A DNA stretch of 64,000 nucleotides, taken from the NCBI GenBank assembly GCA_051877855.1, contig JBJEJH010000036.1:35971-99970 (forward strand), given 5' to 3'. Shown here piece after piece: positions 42,217 to 55,100 of this stretch. The translations under genes and the position numbers were made by a program. The notes under the pieces were generated by a model. The model was not told where the DNA came from. It ran no database searches and saw nothing but the letters and a program-made list of their open reading frames with translations. How positions within the stretch are numbered: position 1 is the first letter of the stretch; every line of letters begins with the position of its first letter. Source of the DNA: MGBC120314 sp051877855. GTDB lineage: Bacteria > Bacillota > Clostridia > Lachnospirales > Lachnospiraceae.

Positions 42217-44640
42217 CTACAGGATTTTATCTTTCGGAAGATACTTACACAACATTTCCTCCAACATTTCAGGTAGAATTGGCTTTGACATATAATCCGT
42301 AAACCCTTCCTTCATATATTCCTCACGAACCCCCGCAATTGCATTGGCTGTGAGCATAATCACCGGTGTGTTTATGTTATGTCGGTTTCCCTTTTCTTCG
42401 GCGTTTCTTAATTTAAATTGATGAAACGTCTCAATGCCATCCATCTGTGGCATCATATGGTCCAAAAATATCAGGTCATAAGCATTTTCTTCTAATAGCT
42501 CCAGTGCTTTCGCTCCACTCTCCGCCGTATCAATCTGTGCCTTTGTTCGTTTCAACAAACGCTGGAATACTTTAAGGTTCATAACAACATCATCCACTAC
42601 CAGAATACGTGCGTCGGGTGCTTCAAGGGGATGACTTTCCTCTTTTATGGTAACCTCTTCCTCCCGTTTGGTTATGCCTTCATATTTTCCCATGGGCTGT
42701 TCATTGATAATTTTCTGAGGCAATTCCACCCAGAAGGCAGATCCTTCACCGGGTTCACTTTCTACACCAACCGTACCACCCATGAGCCCCGTTAATTTTT
42801 TTGTTATAGCAAGCCCCAGTCCGGTTCCTTCAATATTACGATTACTCTCTTCATCAATGCGCTGGAAAGAGTTAAAAAGATCCTTTTGCTTGTCTTTTGA
42901 GATACCGATTCCGGTATCGGTCACCGTGATTCGAAGCATAATATATTTTTCCGATGAGGAATCATCGGTTGCTTCCTTCACATATGGAGTGCCGGTCAGT
43001 TTTAGTTCAACCTGTCCCTCTTTGGTGTATTTAACCGCATTCGTTAATAGATTTACGATAATCTGACGAACACGCACTTCATCTCCCCAAAGAACCTTAG
43101 GCAGGCTCTCATCATTCTCAACAAGAAGCTTTAGCCCCTTATCCTTTGCTCTCATCGACACCATATTATAACAATCATTTAACAGAGAGGCCAACTGATA
43201 TTCCCCCGGAAGAATCTCCATCTTGCCCGAATCAATTTTGGAAAAATCCAGAATGTCATTGATTAAAGCAAGCAGGCTCTGACCGGCACTCTGAATATCC
43301 GCGGCATATTGCCGGATTGTACCATCCTCACATTCACGGAGAATCATTTCATCCATACCTAAGACGGCATTGATCGGTGTACGGATCTCATGGGACATCT
43401 GTGCCAGAAACTGAGACTTTGATTCATTGGCCAGAATCGCTTTTTGTTTCTCTTTCTCAATACTAATGATATCCTTCATAGTATTGGTTGCACTAATCAA
43501 CAAAAGGAAGATCAACCCGATCGCGATCATAACACCATTGTAGCCGGCAGTCCTTTGAAAATAAAGATAAATCTGTGCCGCACCGGCAAACACCGCACCC
43601 AGTACACCAAAGGCAACCAAACGATATTTTTTAATATGTCCCCGGATACAATCCAGCACGATGGTTGTCAGCATCAAAAGGATGGCTGCCATTGCAAAGA
43701 ACGCAATGGCAATAAAACTATCCGGAAAATCCACAACATTGCAAACCTGCAGGATGGTACAGATCAAACCGTTTCCAAGCATTGCAAATCCTGTGATGAG
43801 ATAGACGCAGTTATAACGTTTTTCCTGTATTGCATTCAAATATATCATGAATGGGGCCGGCATCAGTATCACCATAAAAAAGGCCATATCATTCACCAGG
43901 GAAATATTCGGAAAGAACAGCTGACGAAAATATGAATTCGATATAATCCAACAAGCCGCAATCAACACGCCCCATCCAAGGTACTCCAGCCCCTGTGGCC
44001 GATGATAGAAAAATCGAAGTATGAAACTGACCATAACACTTACAACACCAAGAACAACCATAATTAAGGCAACGAACAACTCCAATCCGTTACTCTTTAG
44101 CATATAACTCCAGATTCCCATCTTATCTCCATAATAAATCGGACGGATTTTTCCGGAATATGCACTGTCGGTCTGGTAAATGATGCGCAGCCTTTTCCCT
44201 GCATCGCCTTCCTTAATTCGCATAAAAACACTTGCTGAAACACTGGATTTTCCGTATGGCCTGGTATCCTTCGTGGAATAACTTTCACGAAGTTCATCCT
44301 CCACATAAATTTCAATATCCTGACGATTTCCCAAAATACATAAATACAGGTTTGCCTCGATATTCTCCGGCAAAATCGTCACAAATTCCAATCGTTCATT
44401 ACGTTTTACATCAAACTGACCGGGCAGCGTTGCCTTTCCAAAACTTCCGTCTTCACGAATCAAAGTCCATGAAACATCAAATTCTTCACATCGCAAGTCA
44501 TCAAAGGTTTCTCTTGGCAATATCATTTCGCCAAGAATAAAATAAATACCGGTAGCGAGAATTAATAGTCGAAATACAGCTTTAAAATAATTGAATAGAT
44601 TTTTGTTCCATGTTCCTTTTTGATTCTTCTTGTCATTCAT
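42217..44640 (-). CDS. Hybrid sensor histidine kinase with 7TM sensor and receiver
   Basis: A protein of about 807 residues. After one N-terminal helix comes an extracytoplasmic domain (about 40-190, beta-rich, like 7TMR-DISM extracellular modules), seven membrane helices (about 195-400), a HisKA domain with the phospho-His in FLAQMSHEIRTPINAVLG, an ATPase domain (NLLTNAVKYT, DTGIGISKD, GTGLGLAITKKL) and a C-terminal receiver (ILVVDDVVMNL, LIFLDHMMPQMDG, KPILPEM). I start at ATG 44640 on weak grounds; M at 44652 or 44658 is also possible, and none has a strong binding site. No partner output regulator is adjacent. It lies downstream of purD behind a stem-loop. Confidence 0.88.
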   Translation of the reverse strand: MNDKKNQKGTWNKNLFNYFKAVFRLLILATGIYFILGEMILPRETFDDLRCEEFDVSWTLIREDGSFGKATLPGQFDVKRNERLEFVTILPENIEANLYLCILGNRQDIEIYVEDELRESYSTKDTRPYGKSSVSASVFMRIKEGDAGKRLRIIYQTDSAYSGKIRPIYYGDKMGIWSYMLKSNGLELFVALIMVVLGVVSVMVSFILRFFYHRPQGLEYLGWGVLIAACWIISNSYFRQLFFPNISLVNDMAFFMVILMPAPFMIYLNAIQEKRYNCVYLITGFAMLGNGLICTILQVCNVVDFPDSFIAIAFFAMAAILLMLTTIVLDCIRGHIKKYRLVAFGVLGAVFAGAAQIYLYFQRTAGYNGVMIAIGLIFLLLISATNTMKDIISIEKEKQKAILANESKSQFLAQMSHEIRTPINAVLGMDEMILRECEDGTIRQYAADIQSAGQSLLALINDILDFSKIDSGKMEILPGEYQLASLLNDCYNMVSMRAKDKGLKLLVENDESLPKVLWGDEVRVRQIIVNLLTNAVKYTKEGQVELKLTGTPYVKEATDDSSSEKYIMLRITVTDTGIGISKDKQKDLFNSFQRIDEESNRNIEGTGLGLAITKKLTGLMGGTVGVESEPGEGSAFWVELPQKIINEQPMGKYEGITKREEEVTIKEESHPLEAPDARILVVDDVVMNLKVFQRLLKRTKAQIDTAESGAKALELLEENAYDLIFLDHMMPQMDGIETFHQFKLRNAEEKGNRHNINTPVIMLTANAIAGVREEYMKEGFTDYMSKPILPEMLEEMLCKYLPKDKIL

Positions 44641-44668
44641 AGCAGTCACCATTTCCATAATACCAATC

Positions 44669-44695
44669 AATGCCCATGGAACAACCACGGGCATT
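44669..44695. promoter_or_regulatory. 11-bp stem-loop between purD and the histidine kinase
   Basis: AATGCCCATGG and CCACGGGCATT pair around a five-base loop. There is no T tract on either strand, so it could be a weak terminator, RNA-stability element or leader structure. Confidence 0.4.
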
Positions 44696-44731
44696 ATTCT
44701 AATGTAAAATATAATATAAAACCAACATGAA

Positions 44732-46003
44732 CTACGCTTCGTCAATAGCCTTTCCTATGTCGTGTCTCATATATTTATTATCAAAATCAATCCACTCCGT
44801 TGCCTTGTAAGCATTGGCACGTGCTTCCTTAAGATTAGCGCCCGTAGCCGTTACACCTAAAACACGTCCTCCGTTGGTTACAATACCGTCATCCGTCTGC
44901 TTACTTCCTGCATGGAATACAAAGTAAGCATCTTTATCCTTAAAGTTTTCAAGACCTTTAATCACAAATCCCTTCTCATACTTTTCCGGATAGCCGTCGG
45001 AGGCAAGTACAACACATACTGCTGCATTATCCTCGAACTGAAGATCAATCTGATCCAAGGTCCCATCAATACAAGCCTCAAAGACTTCTACGATATCATT
45101 CTTCATTCTCGGAAGAACAACCTGTGTCTCCGGATCACCAAAACGTGCATTATATTCCAGAACCCTTGGTCCCTTTTCTGTGAGCATCAGTCCGAAGAAA
45201 ATAATACCCTTAAAGGTTCTTCCTTCGGCCTTCATGGCGTCCACTGTCGCCTGATAGATATATTTCTTACAGAATTCATCCACTTCCTCTGTATAGAACG
45301 GACTAGGAGAAAAGGTTCCCATACCGCCGGTATTAAGGCCCTGGTCACCGTCCTTTGCTCTCTTATGATCCTGAGCGGATGTCATAATCTTAATGGTATC
45401 GCCATCTACAAAGGACAATACGGAAACCTCACGACCCGTCATGAATTCTTCGATAACGATGGTGTTACCTGCATCACCAAACTGCTTGTCCATCATCAGA
45501 GTCTTAACTCCGTCCATAGCTTCCTGTCTTGTATTACAGATCAGAACACCCTTTCCCAGTGCAAGGCCATCCGCTTTTAACACAATCGGCATATCCGCTG
45601 TTTCAAGATATTTCATGGCATCCTCAGGGGAATGAAAGTTCTCATAGGCCGCTGTCGGGATGTTATATTTCTTCATAAGATCCTTGGAAAATGCCTTGGA
45701 GCCCTCCAGAATTGCTGCATTCTTTCTCGGTCCGAATACCCGTAAGCCTTCTGCCTCAAATGCATCCACGATTCCTCCAACCAACGGATCATCCATCCCT
45801 ACAACCGTTAAATCAATTGCATTTTCTTTCGCAAATGTAACTAATTTATCAAATTCCATTGCCCCAATCGGTACACATTCCGCAATCTCTCCGATTCCGG
45901 CATTACCCGGTGCACAGTAAATCTTATCAACCTTCTTACTTTTTGAAATCTTCCAGCAAAGTGCGTGTTCTCTTCCACCGCCGCCAACAACCAGTACCTT
46001 CAT
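44732..46003 (-). CDS. purD: Phosphoribosylamine-glycine ligase
   Basis: A 423-residue ATP-grasp enzyme that joins glycine to phosphoribosylamine, the step after PurF. Motifs: MKVLVVGGGGREHALCWK, VGMDDPLVGGIVDAFE, VLKADGLALGKGV, GMGTFSPSPFYTEEV and EYNARFGDPETQVVLPR. I start at ATG 46003, which fits the family end and has AAAGGAG ten bases upstream; upstream in-frame codons look non-coding. Promoter TTGATT-17-TATAAT at 46044-46072. It is not in an operon with other pur genes. Confidence 0.95.
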   Translation of the reverse strand: MKVLVVGGGGREHALCWKISKSKKVDKIYCAPGNAGIGEIAECVPIGAMEFDKLVTFAKENAIDLTVVGMDDPLVGGIVDAFEAEGLRVFGPRKNAAILEGSKAFSKDLMKKYNIPTAAYENFHSPEDAMKYLETADMPIVLKADGLALGKGVLICNTRQEAMDGVKTLMMDKQFGDAGNTIVIEEFMTGREVSVLSFVDGDTIKIMTSAQDHKRAKDGDQGLNTGGMGTFSPSPFYTEEVDEFCKKYIYQATVDAMKAEGRTFKGIIFFGLMLTEKGPRVLEYNARFGDPETQVVLPRMKNDIVEVFEACIDGTLDQIDLQFEDNAAVCVVLASDGYPEKYEKGFVIKGLENFKDKDAYFVFHAGSKQTDDGIVTNGGRVLGVTATGANLKEARANAYKATEWIDFDNKYMRHDIGKAIDEA

Positions 46004-46043
46004 TATCCAAGTTCTCCTTTTTTCCATTTTTACATATATTTTA

Positions 46044-46072
46044 ATTATAATAAAAAGAAGGGAATAAATCAA
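46044..46072 (-). promoter_or_regulatory. Sigma-A promoter of purD
   Basis: TTGATT (46067-46072), 17-base spacer, TATAAT (46044-46049) on the minus strand, about 40 bases before the start. Confidence 0.65.
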
Positions 46073-46110
46073 TTAAGAGTTTATCCATTAGTCAAAATGT
46101 CATTGAAGAA

Positions 46111-46147
46111 AAAAGCTGTACCCACCGCTTATCCGATAGGTACAGCT
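46111..46147 (-). terminator. Terminator of the giant surface-protein gene
   Basis: AGCTGTACC (46114-46122) pairs with GGTACAGCT (46139-46147) around a 16-base loop; six T residues follow on the minus strand. Confidence 0.8.
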
Positions 46148-46154
46148 CCTGTTT

Positions 46155-49100
46155 TTATTTTTCTTTTTTGTCGGTCCGTTTCTCTTGGTTCTTGGTGGTA
46201 TCAACAACCGCCGACAACAGGATACTAATTACCGCCAAAGGTAAATCCCATTTACAGCATCCAAGAATCACACAAATGATTCCAATTCCGTTAAATCCCA
46301 CAACAAAGATGCCATAGCCCTTTCGACGAATCTTCCGTGGCTTATCCGAATCATCATCTTCATCATCGTCGTCGACAACCTCGCCGTCATCAACCTCATC
46401 GTTGTCCTCGTCTTCCGTCTTCCAGTAAAAGAGAGTAATGGCAACAGAAAGCAATAACATGAGTAAGATAATCCAGTGCCAGAAGCAACTCTCATGGTCT
46501 TCCACCGGTGTGGTGTCTACATCAGCATCCTTGCCGGCATCTGCCGCAATCTTCTCATCCACAACCGCAATCAATGCATATCCATCTTCGAAATTCTCTG
46601 TGAAAATCGTGATTGTATCCGGATCCGTATCCATATCCTGCATCAGGCTGTAGCCGTCCGGTTCCTGTCGGATCAGATACAGTTCTTCTCCTGCATTCCT
46701 CAATTCCTCCGGAATCAGAATCGTAACCGGAATCTCATTTCGGGTTTCGAAAATCCGCTCCCAATCCGATTCAAGTACCTTCTTCTCCAAAGCAAGATCA
46801 ATATATGACCGTAAAACAGCATCGGAATTTTCAATGAATTCATCCAGAAAAGCTACTAAGTTTTCACTTTCATCGACATCCGGTAACCGACGAATCATCA
46901 ACCGGATTTCAATCCTTCCGCCTCTCTGATATAGTCCCCATTCTTCATCCGAAAGTACGCTGCGGGCTACCCCTTCCTTATCCGAAAGAAATACTCTGAA
47001 ACACTTCCTGCTGTCAATGTGATTATCCTGATCCCGGTCCGAAGTATCCGTTGAAACAATCAGAATTCCCCCGTGATCTCCCGGAACAATGTTCTCATTC
47101 CGGGCCGGTACATCACTATCACCTGATTCAAAACCCTCCGTACTTTCAGCTGTCGTATTTTCAGAGGTTGTCTCTTCGTTTTCTTCCTGCGTTTCCTCTT
47201 CCTCCGTTGGGTTCTCCTCCTCGGCTGGTTCCTCCTCCAAAGCCGCCTCCACGGTCAATTCTCCGGCAACATAGGAAATATCATAGCTTGCAGATACATT
47301 TTCACCCTCTGCATTTTCAATCAGCGTATCCAGAATCTCATTCTTGGCACTTCCGGCGTTGGTAATGCTTCCTGCAAAGGTCATTCCCTTTATGGTATCA
47401 CCCTGTACCAGACTTCCTGCTGTCACCGAATATAATGCAGGGGCAAAATCCCGTCCCACAAAGGTAAGTTCTTTACCATCATAGACCTTATGCTCACCGG
47501 CTGCCGTAATTTCAAGTGCCCGTTTTGCAATGGTAAATTCCATATAAGCCGATTCCGCCGCATTATATTGCAGGGTCTCACCGGTAAATGCTTTCACATA
47601 ATAAGTTCCTGCCACAACCGGTGCTCCTGCCTCAAGCTCTGTATAGTCATTTCCGGTCTTCTTATAGTACTTGACGGAAACCTCTCCGTCACCGGTTCTG
47701 GTATAGCTTGCCACATCCTCCAAAGGATTCGTATCGGCCGGTACCGGATCCATCACCGCTTTGCCATCATAGGTCTTGTCCATCTTTCCGGACAACTGAA
47801 TCCGGGCATCCAGTCTTGTAATCGTCAGCTTACCATTTACATAAGTAATGTTATAATTGGATGTCACATCCTCATTAAGTCCATTTACAATAACCGCCTG
47901 ACGGACCACATTGTCAATCGATCCCGCCTCAACAATACTTCCGGCAAAATCAAGGGACGTGATGGTCTCTCCCGGTGCAAGACTGCCCTCCGAAAGATCA
48001 TACATATCCTCCGCTAACGGCTGTTCCTCACAGGTAAGCGGCGTACCGTCATATACCTTTGTCTTATCCTTTGCCCGTATCATGATACTTCTCTTTTCTA
48101 CGGAAAGCTCACCTTTTTCTACATCAATGTCGTAACAACTCTCGGTTACATCCACACCATCACGCATAATGGTAATTGTATCAATTTCATTATCTACTTC
48201 TCCAACTTGCGTGATTGCGCCACCCGCCTTGTACGTTACCGTCATTTCGTCGGTCTGTGCAAGTGAACCTTCCTTAAATACATAGGCCTGTTTTGTGAGA
48301 ACCGTGCCATCATAAACCTTATGGTCGCTGTCTGCCGCTATCGTTATTTCCCTCGGTGTAATCGTCAGCTTGACATGTTTTTGTGCCTCTGCATATCGAT
48401 CGTTCCCCGGTGCCGTTATGGTGATAAATAAGATTCCCGGATCCCGAATTTCCTGTGCAGCCACACCATCTTTCGTTGCTGTATACACTAATGTGCTGTC
48501 TCCGGTAGTTGTTGCAAGGATTTCACTCATATTATGGATTGCTCCGTCATACTCAATCGTCAGATCCTGCGCCGTAATTTCCTGCAGAGCAAGACCCACT
48601 GCAAGGGTTCCCGGCTGATATGTAATCGCATAACATCCCGTCACATCATCTCCTGCGCCGTTCTGATTATGAATGACTGCATTCGAAGCCACATTCCGGG
48701 AGGAGCCTATGATATCCTGTGAACCGGTAATTGTAATATCCGTAATCTTATCCCCGGGTACCAGGCTCGTTCCCCCCTCAATGGTATAGGTATTATTCGT
48801 AAGCGGCTGATTCGGATTGTACTCTGCAGAAGCAGAACCTGCCACAATGGTAAGTGCTTTCGGTGTAATCAAAACCTTGGCACTGCCTGCCACACCGTCA
48901 TAGCTGTCACAGGTCACATAATAATAAACCGTGTAGTCCGAAACAGTGGTTCCGTTTCGATTGACATATGCATACTTTAACTCGTTCGTACTTCCGTCAC
49001 GCTGATAGTTGTCGGCGGTAAGCTCTGTGGTACTATAATAAATCTTAATGTTATTCGCATCCCCGGCCACTGCATTGGCCTGTACATCAACAGCGATTCC

Positions 49101-52100
49101 ATAGGATTGTCCGTCATACTCCTTCGTGACATCCGCTGCCTGTACGCTAAGCTGTGCATTCGTTATCGTATATGTACCATTCTGCGTATCAATGTCATAA
49201 TTGGCATTCTCTGTGTAATCGATTGTAATCGGATAGATTCCGGCAGGTGCCGTACTCGTTGCGGTAGTTCTAAGCTGAATATTTAATCCGGCAAGGTCAT
49301 CCTCAAGAATCTGATTACTTGGACTTTGCGTATATCCGAATGTTGCAAGTGGCTGTCCATACACACTGTTTGCATTATCTGCCGTAAGTGTCACTTCACG
49401 TTTGCCGATAGTAAATTGCAGGTAATCCGATGATGCAGCCTTGTAGTTGGTGGTTTCTGCGGTAAACGCCTTCACATAATACGTGCCCGCATCCTTCGGT
49501 GCACCACCTGTCCGTTCTACGTAATTGCCATTGGCATCCTTCGTATAATACATAAATGAAACTGTTCCATCTCCGGTCTTCTCGTAGAATGCACCCTGCG
49601 CACTTTCTGCGCCTTCCGATGACGCCGGTCTTTGCTGTGGATCTGAAACCAAACCCCCGTCATAGGTTTTATTCATGTTTCCGGACAATGTAATACTTGC
49701 TTGTTTCTGTGTAACTTTAAGCAATCCATTGACATAGTTAATCGCGTAGTTTGCTGTCACATTTTCTCCGGTCTGTATGTCTCCCTTACGAATCACACAG
49801 TTCGATGGAATATTGGCAACCTCTCCCGCGTCCTGAATCTCTCCGGTAATTATCACACTTGCAATGACATCGCCGCCTGCAAGTCCCTGTGCCGGATTCT
49901 CCCCATACGCTGTACAGGTATAGGAATTCTTACTATGGGTTGCTCCGTCATAGACCCATTCATTTTCCGATGTGGAATCTGCCGTAATGGTGATTGGACG
50001 CTTTTTAATGGTCAATGTACCAAGATCTTCCGTCAACGCATAATTATTGTTGGTTCCATCCTTTTGGTAGACAACCTTCTCACCATGCTTTACCACAAGA
50101 TTCTCATAAGTATTATTCTTTGCACTTGTGTCTGCTACGTAGGTTGCCGTACCTGTAACACTACATGTCACCGTATCTCCCAAGCCTAATGCAACAGGCA
50201 CACCTTGGATATTACCGGTGTAGCTTAATTCCCAGGTAGTATCCGTAAGAGGCGTTCCGTCATAGACCTTCTCTTTCGAATTGGTCTTAATCGTAACCGG
50301 TCTTGGCGTGATCTTTGCATAAACCGACTTGGTATAGACCGGGTTTCCTCCATCCGGGGTAATCTTACATACATAGTTTGCATTTTCTTCTACATAATAA
50401 ATTGTATAGGCATTTTCTGTTGCACCATCAATCGGATTATTGCCATTTTTATACCACTGATACTGTACATTTCCGGAAGTATCTGCGTAGGTAACCGTCA
50501 TGGTCAATCCGTCGCTGCCGTCATAAACTTTTGTAAATCCTACCGGCTCCGTGGTCTCGGTACCATTACTACTAATCTCAGCACCGATTGTGATAAATGC
50601 TGAGTACTCAGCAACCCCACTATCTGCACAATTGGTGGTATCCTGGTCATCAAAATCCTGATTATCTCTTGGCTTTACAACTGCTTTTACGTATACATAA
50701 TACGTACCCTTCATGGTAATCCGATCGGTAAAGTCATACTGAGTTTCGCCGGTGGTTACCATACCGCCAAGTTGAACTGCTTCTGATGCGTCGGTTTCTT
50801 TATACTTTAACGTCACCTCATACTGCACATCAATAGAGGATTTGGAATCATCTGTTGCACCGTCATTTTCCTTAGGTCCAATCACCTCATCCCATTTTAC
50901 CAGACCGTATGGTGCCGTATCCGAAGCCGTCATGGTAAGATTTGACGGTGTTTCAAGGGTTGCCCCGGCAATCGTAAATTGCTTTATCTCGGATGTAACA
51001 GATTCACAATTATCATTCGCTGCCGATACAGCTTTTACATCATAGGTTCCCACATCCGTCGGAAGTGCCGTCCTCCATGCAGTATCTGCCTCTGTATTCT
51101 TTTTATAATACAGCGTCAAATCCCCGATAGCGGTATTTACCTTTGAAGCTGTGATCTTTCCGGTACGATCAGCCCCATAGATCCAATCGGACACGGTAAG
51201 GTTGATAGCACTTGCATCCAGAACCGCTTTCGTAATACGAAGATCTGCAGAAGGACTTACAGTCACGGATTCTCCGTTATCCTTTCTGGTTGCTGTTACA
51301 GTACATACCATCTTATATGTGGCATAGTAAGCAGGAAATCCCTCCGGCAGCCGGAATATTTGCTCATTCCAGCTTACACTGCCTGCATCAACACCGGACG
51401 GAACCGCCGTTTTACTATAAGTCGTAAGCCCACGTTTTATCGACCATTCATATGTATAAATGTACTCCGTAGCAGGATCATCCGAATGTTGTGGGTTCAT
51501 CCTGTACACCACCGAATCGCCGGCATATCCATACATAATCTCCGTCACAGACGGAGTATGTGTTTCAACCACATCAGCATTTAAAGTTGCTTCTCTTGCT
51601 TTTAATTTCAATGTCACCGTTAAATCCGATGCACTCTCATGATTTTCTGCCAGAAAGACTGTATTCGAATATTTTCCCAAAGCGGAGTTATCCGTTGCAG
51701 TTCCAAGTGATAAATCATCCGAAGATACGGTACATGTATCGATTTCATAACCGGTCCTATATTCTGTCGTACTGCCTGCATCTGCACCCAGTCGTCCCCA
51801 CTCATAAGCAATCGGTATATCTTTTTCGCCGGCAATCATAATGTAGGAGGATGGTTTAGAAACTGCGTCAGTAATCGTTGCCGTCTTCGTCTTTGTTGTT
51901 GCTGCAGCGGTATCACTTCCTGCGGTCTCATCGAATTGCACCGTTACCTTTGCTGCATATTTTCCGGCAGAGGTTCCAAACTCGCCTTCTTTTGCAACAT
52001 TTTTATAGGATTCATTATTCGTTGTTGATGCAATGGCACGCACTTTGACCGTATATTCACCGGCATTTTCATGCATCTGTGATGAAAAATCATAACTTAA

Positions 52101-55100
52101 TGTGTCGGAGGAAACGGTAACACTATTAACCGGCGTACCATCTCTATAGAGGGAAACCTCATAGTCCGCCACATCAACATTTCCGATTTGGGCTACTGCA
52201 GTCCAGTTAATTGTTCCAATGTCTGTTGTATCCCATGTAATCGTCGGAGCCGGAAAGTGATTCTGTACCACGGTCAAAAGACCCTTTTCGTAACCAACAT
52301 CATAGTTACCTGAGACACCTTGTGGAGTTGATGTACTGATATTGATTGCATAGTAACCTACATCCGAACCCGCCGTATACGGAGTACCCGATTCACTATC
52401 CGGTCTTCCGTCAGTCAGATTCGTAGCATAAATCGATTGTCCCAGAGTAAACCCAATGGTTGATAATCCTTCATCCTCGACAAATCCGATTGCTGCCGCA
52501 TCTCCGCTTGCTCCAACCGCCGGTTTCCTGTCCACAACAACCGAATAATTCGGTGTATTCATTTTATCTGCATCATCCGTTACCGTCAGGATTTCCCCAT
52601 AACGAATCTGTTCATCCGTCGGATATAGGGTTAGTGGTCGTGGCTGAATCGCTGTTTCTATTCTTTCACCATTCGCACCAATGATAAATGCCGTTGCCAG
52701 AGTCTGGGTTACTTCACTGATATCATCACGCCCCAAAGCTTCTTTTGCCTCTTCCTTTGTATCACCCGTAAGCAATATATAACGCTTATCCAGATAGGAA
52801 TCCGGTTTTAACTTTATCGTGACATTAACCCACTTATTATCGCCGACACCTGCCGACTGGTACTTTGCAGAAATATCCAGAGACTCCTTCTCCTCCGTGG
52901 TCATTGTGGTAAAGGACTTTTCCTCAGAACCATCACGCTTATAGAAGGTGAACTTTATTCCTTCATAATCGTAATTACCATACCTTCCGTTTGCAGTCAG
53001 CAAATGATTCGCATCCACCGTCGTGGTACCGTCATAAATCTTTCCCAGTACTTCGACATTATATACCCTAAGATAATATTTGTTGACTCTCAGTGTTCCG
53101 CAAGCTTTCTTAAACTCGTAGTTTTTAGCAAAAAGTTGACCCTCCACATTAACCGGTTCAATATCATAATCATCTGCCGGAGTCGTGGATGAAACCTCTA
53201 CTGTCTTATCAGCATTTTCCCAGCACTTAAATGAAAATGTATAATTGTTACCCTCAACCGCATTCAAACAATTCTCATCAGTGTACAACTGAACCAATAA
53301 CGAACGATCCACTCCGGCTACATTCTCGCCATATACCCATCCATCATCCAAAGCGTCTTCATCATCCGCCAGAAAATTACCGGTATAGGTCGGCAAAGGA
53401 TCTTTCTGATAGATGATACTCTGATCATCCGCTTTATAATATACGACTCTCTTTTCTACTGTCAGCGTTCCGGATTGGAACGTTATGTTATAGTTCGGAT
53501 TCTGATAGCAATTTCCATTTATGAAGCCATCCGTATCATCTGCCTTAATCACATACGTTCCAACGACACGTTTTGCATTTCCGGCCTCATTCGTATATTC
53601 ACATACCGGATGCATAGCAGCTTTTACCGCATCAGCGATCGTATCTTCCTCGCTTTCTACCACCCCATCCAAGGTATAGGTATATTCCGGCGCCGGGTTA
53701 CCGTAGGTTGTAGTCGTGTCATTGATCTTGATTGTAAGTGCCTTTGCTGTAATCTTACCCTTAAGGTCAAAGGAGGTATTACAAAGCTCATAGTTTCCTG
53801 CCTTCGCTCCGTCCAAAACGGCATTGGTGATATTTACCTTATCTGCAGTTTCCACGTCTTTTGAATTATAAAGAGCTGTAAAACTTCCAAGGGTTACTTC
53901 ATCCCCATTGACAATACCGGATGCCGCAATTTCCTGAATGGAAGTATCCAGAGTCTTTTCAAAGGTATAATATACAAATGAACTGTTTTCCTTGATTGCT
54001 GTCTTATCCGCTGACAGCACATCCTTCGTGTTATCATATTCCTTTGAAATCTCCGGTGCATCGTTCTTTGCAACAATACGCACCGGACGCTTGCGAACCG
54101 TCAGTGTTGCCGGTTCCTTATCCCATTTGATTGTATAATCATCGGACTGTAAACCGTACACCGTACCATCTTCTTTTTCCTTCAGGAAGATCGCATACTC
54201 ACCGGCAGGAAGCGTCTTCATATCTGCCGATGTACCATCCTCTGCAACCTCTGTATAAGTTCCATTGTCATTCATTTTCTTAATGATAAAGGTCGCGTGA
54301 TTACTTACGGATCCGGATGCCGTATCGCCTTCCATAAATCCCGTATAACTCAAGGAATAATCTATATAAGCCGGCTGTTCACCATACACATATGTACAGT
54401 CGCTTACCGATACCGTAAGCTCGGTTCCTGCAAGAATGGATGCCGTAGTGGTTTGCTGGCTGTCGCCTGTTACAAGACGATAATTATCTTTTGATACACC
54501 CTTTAATGCGCCCCCGCTACCGTTTGCATTGGCAGTGGAATTGTCAATCGTGAGATGAACCGTCTTGTCATTTCCTGCCTTCACATCTTCAAATTTTCCG
54601 GTTACCTTCCCGGTGTCAAGTTCCAGACTATCTGAGGCGTATAAGCCCGGCTCAGAGACTGCATTTTCACCCTCCCTCAGAATATCAAAATCATGGGTCG
54701 TCCCGTTATATACCGTCTTAAGACGGGAAAACTGCACATTTTCAAAGGACAAGGTCGCAGCATCCGTCTTATCGTAATTCTTATCCTCGGCACTGATTCC
54801 ATTCACAATAACCGGACATGGAATAATCGTAAGATTTCCCGAACCATAACTGATGTCGTAATTATCATTGATATTCTTGTTCTGGTTGTTCAGGATGACA
54901 ATATCTTTTGCTGTAACCGTATAAGTACCCACATTTTTGCCGGTTCTGTCGGAAGACACCGAGAAGGTCTCCCCGGTTGGAAGACTATCATATTCAATCC
55001 ATTCATCCTCTGCTTTTTCCTTGGTAAAGAATCGGAACTCATCGACGGTTTCATTCTTAACCATGGTCTGCTCACTGCCGTTATATACCTTCGTTACATC

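Noticed and set aside
44912..45580. A 222-codon plus-strand frame
   Set aside because: Antisense to the clearly coding purD; no promoter or binding site.
46155..46500. LPXTG or other sortase signal at the end of the giant protein
   Set aside because: No LPxTG-like motif precedes the hydrophobic segments, and two membrane helices are present instead.
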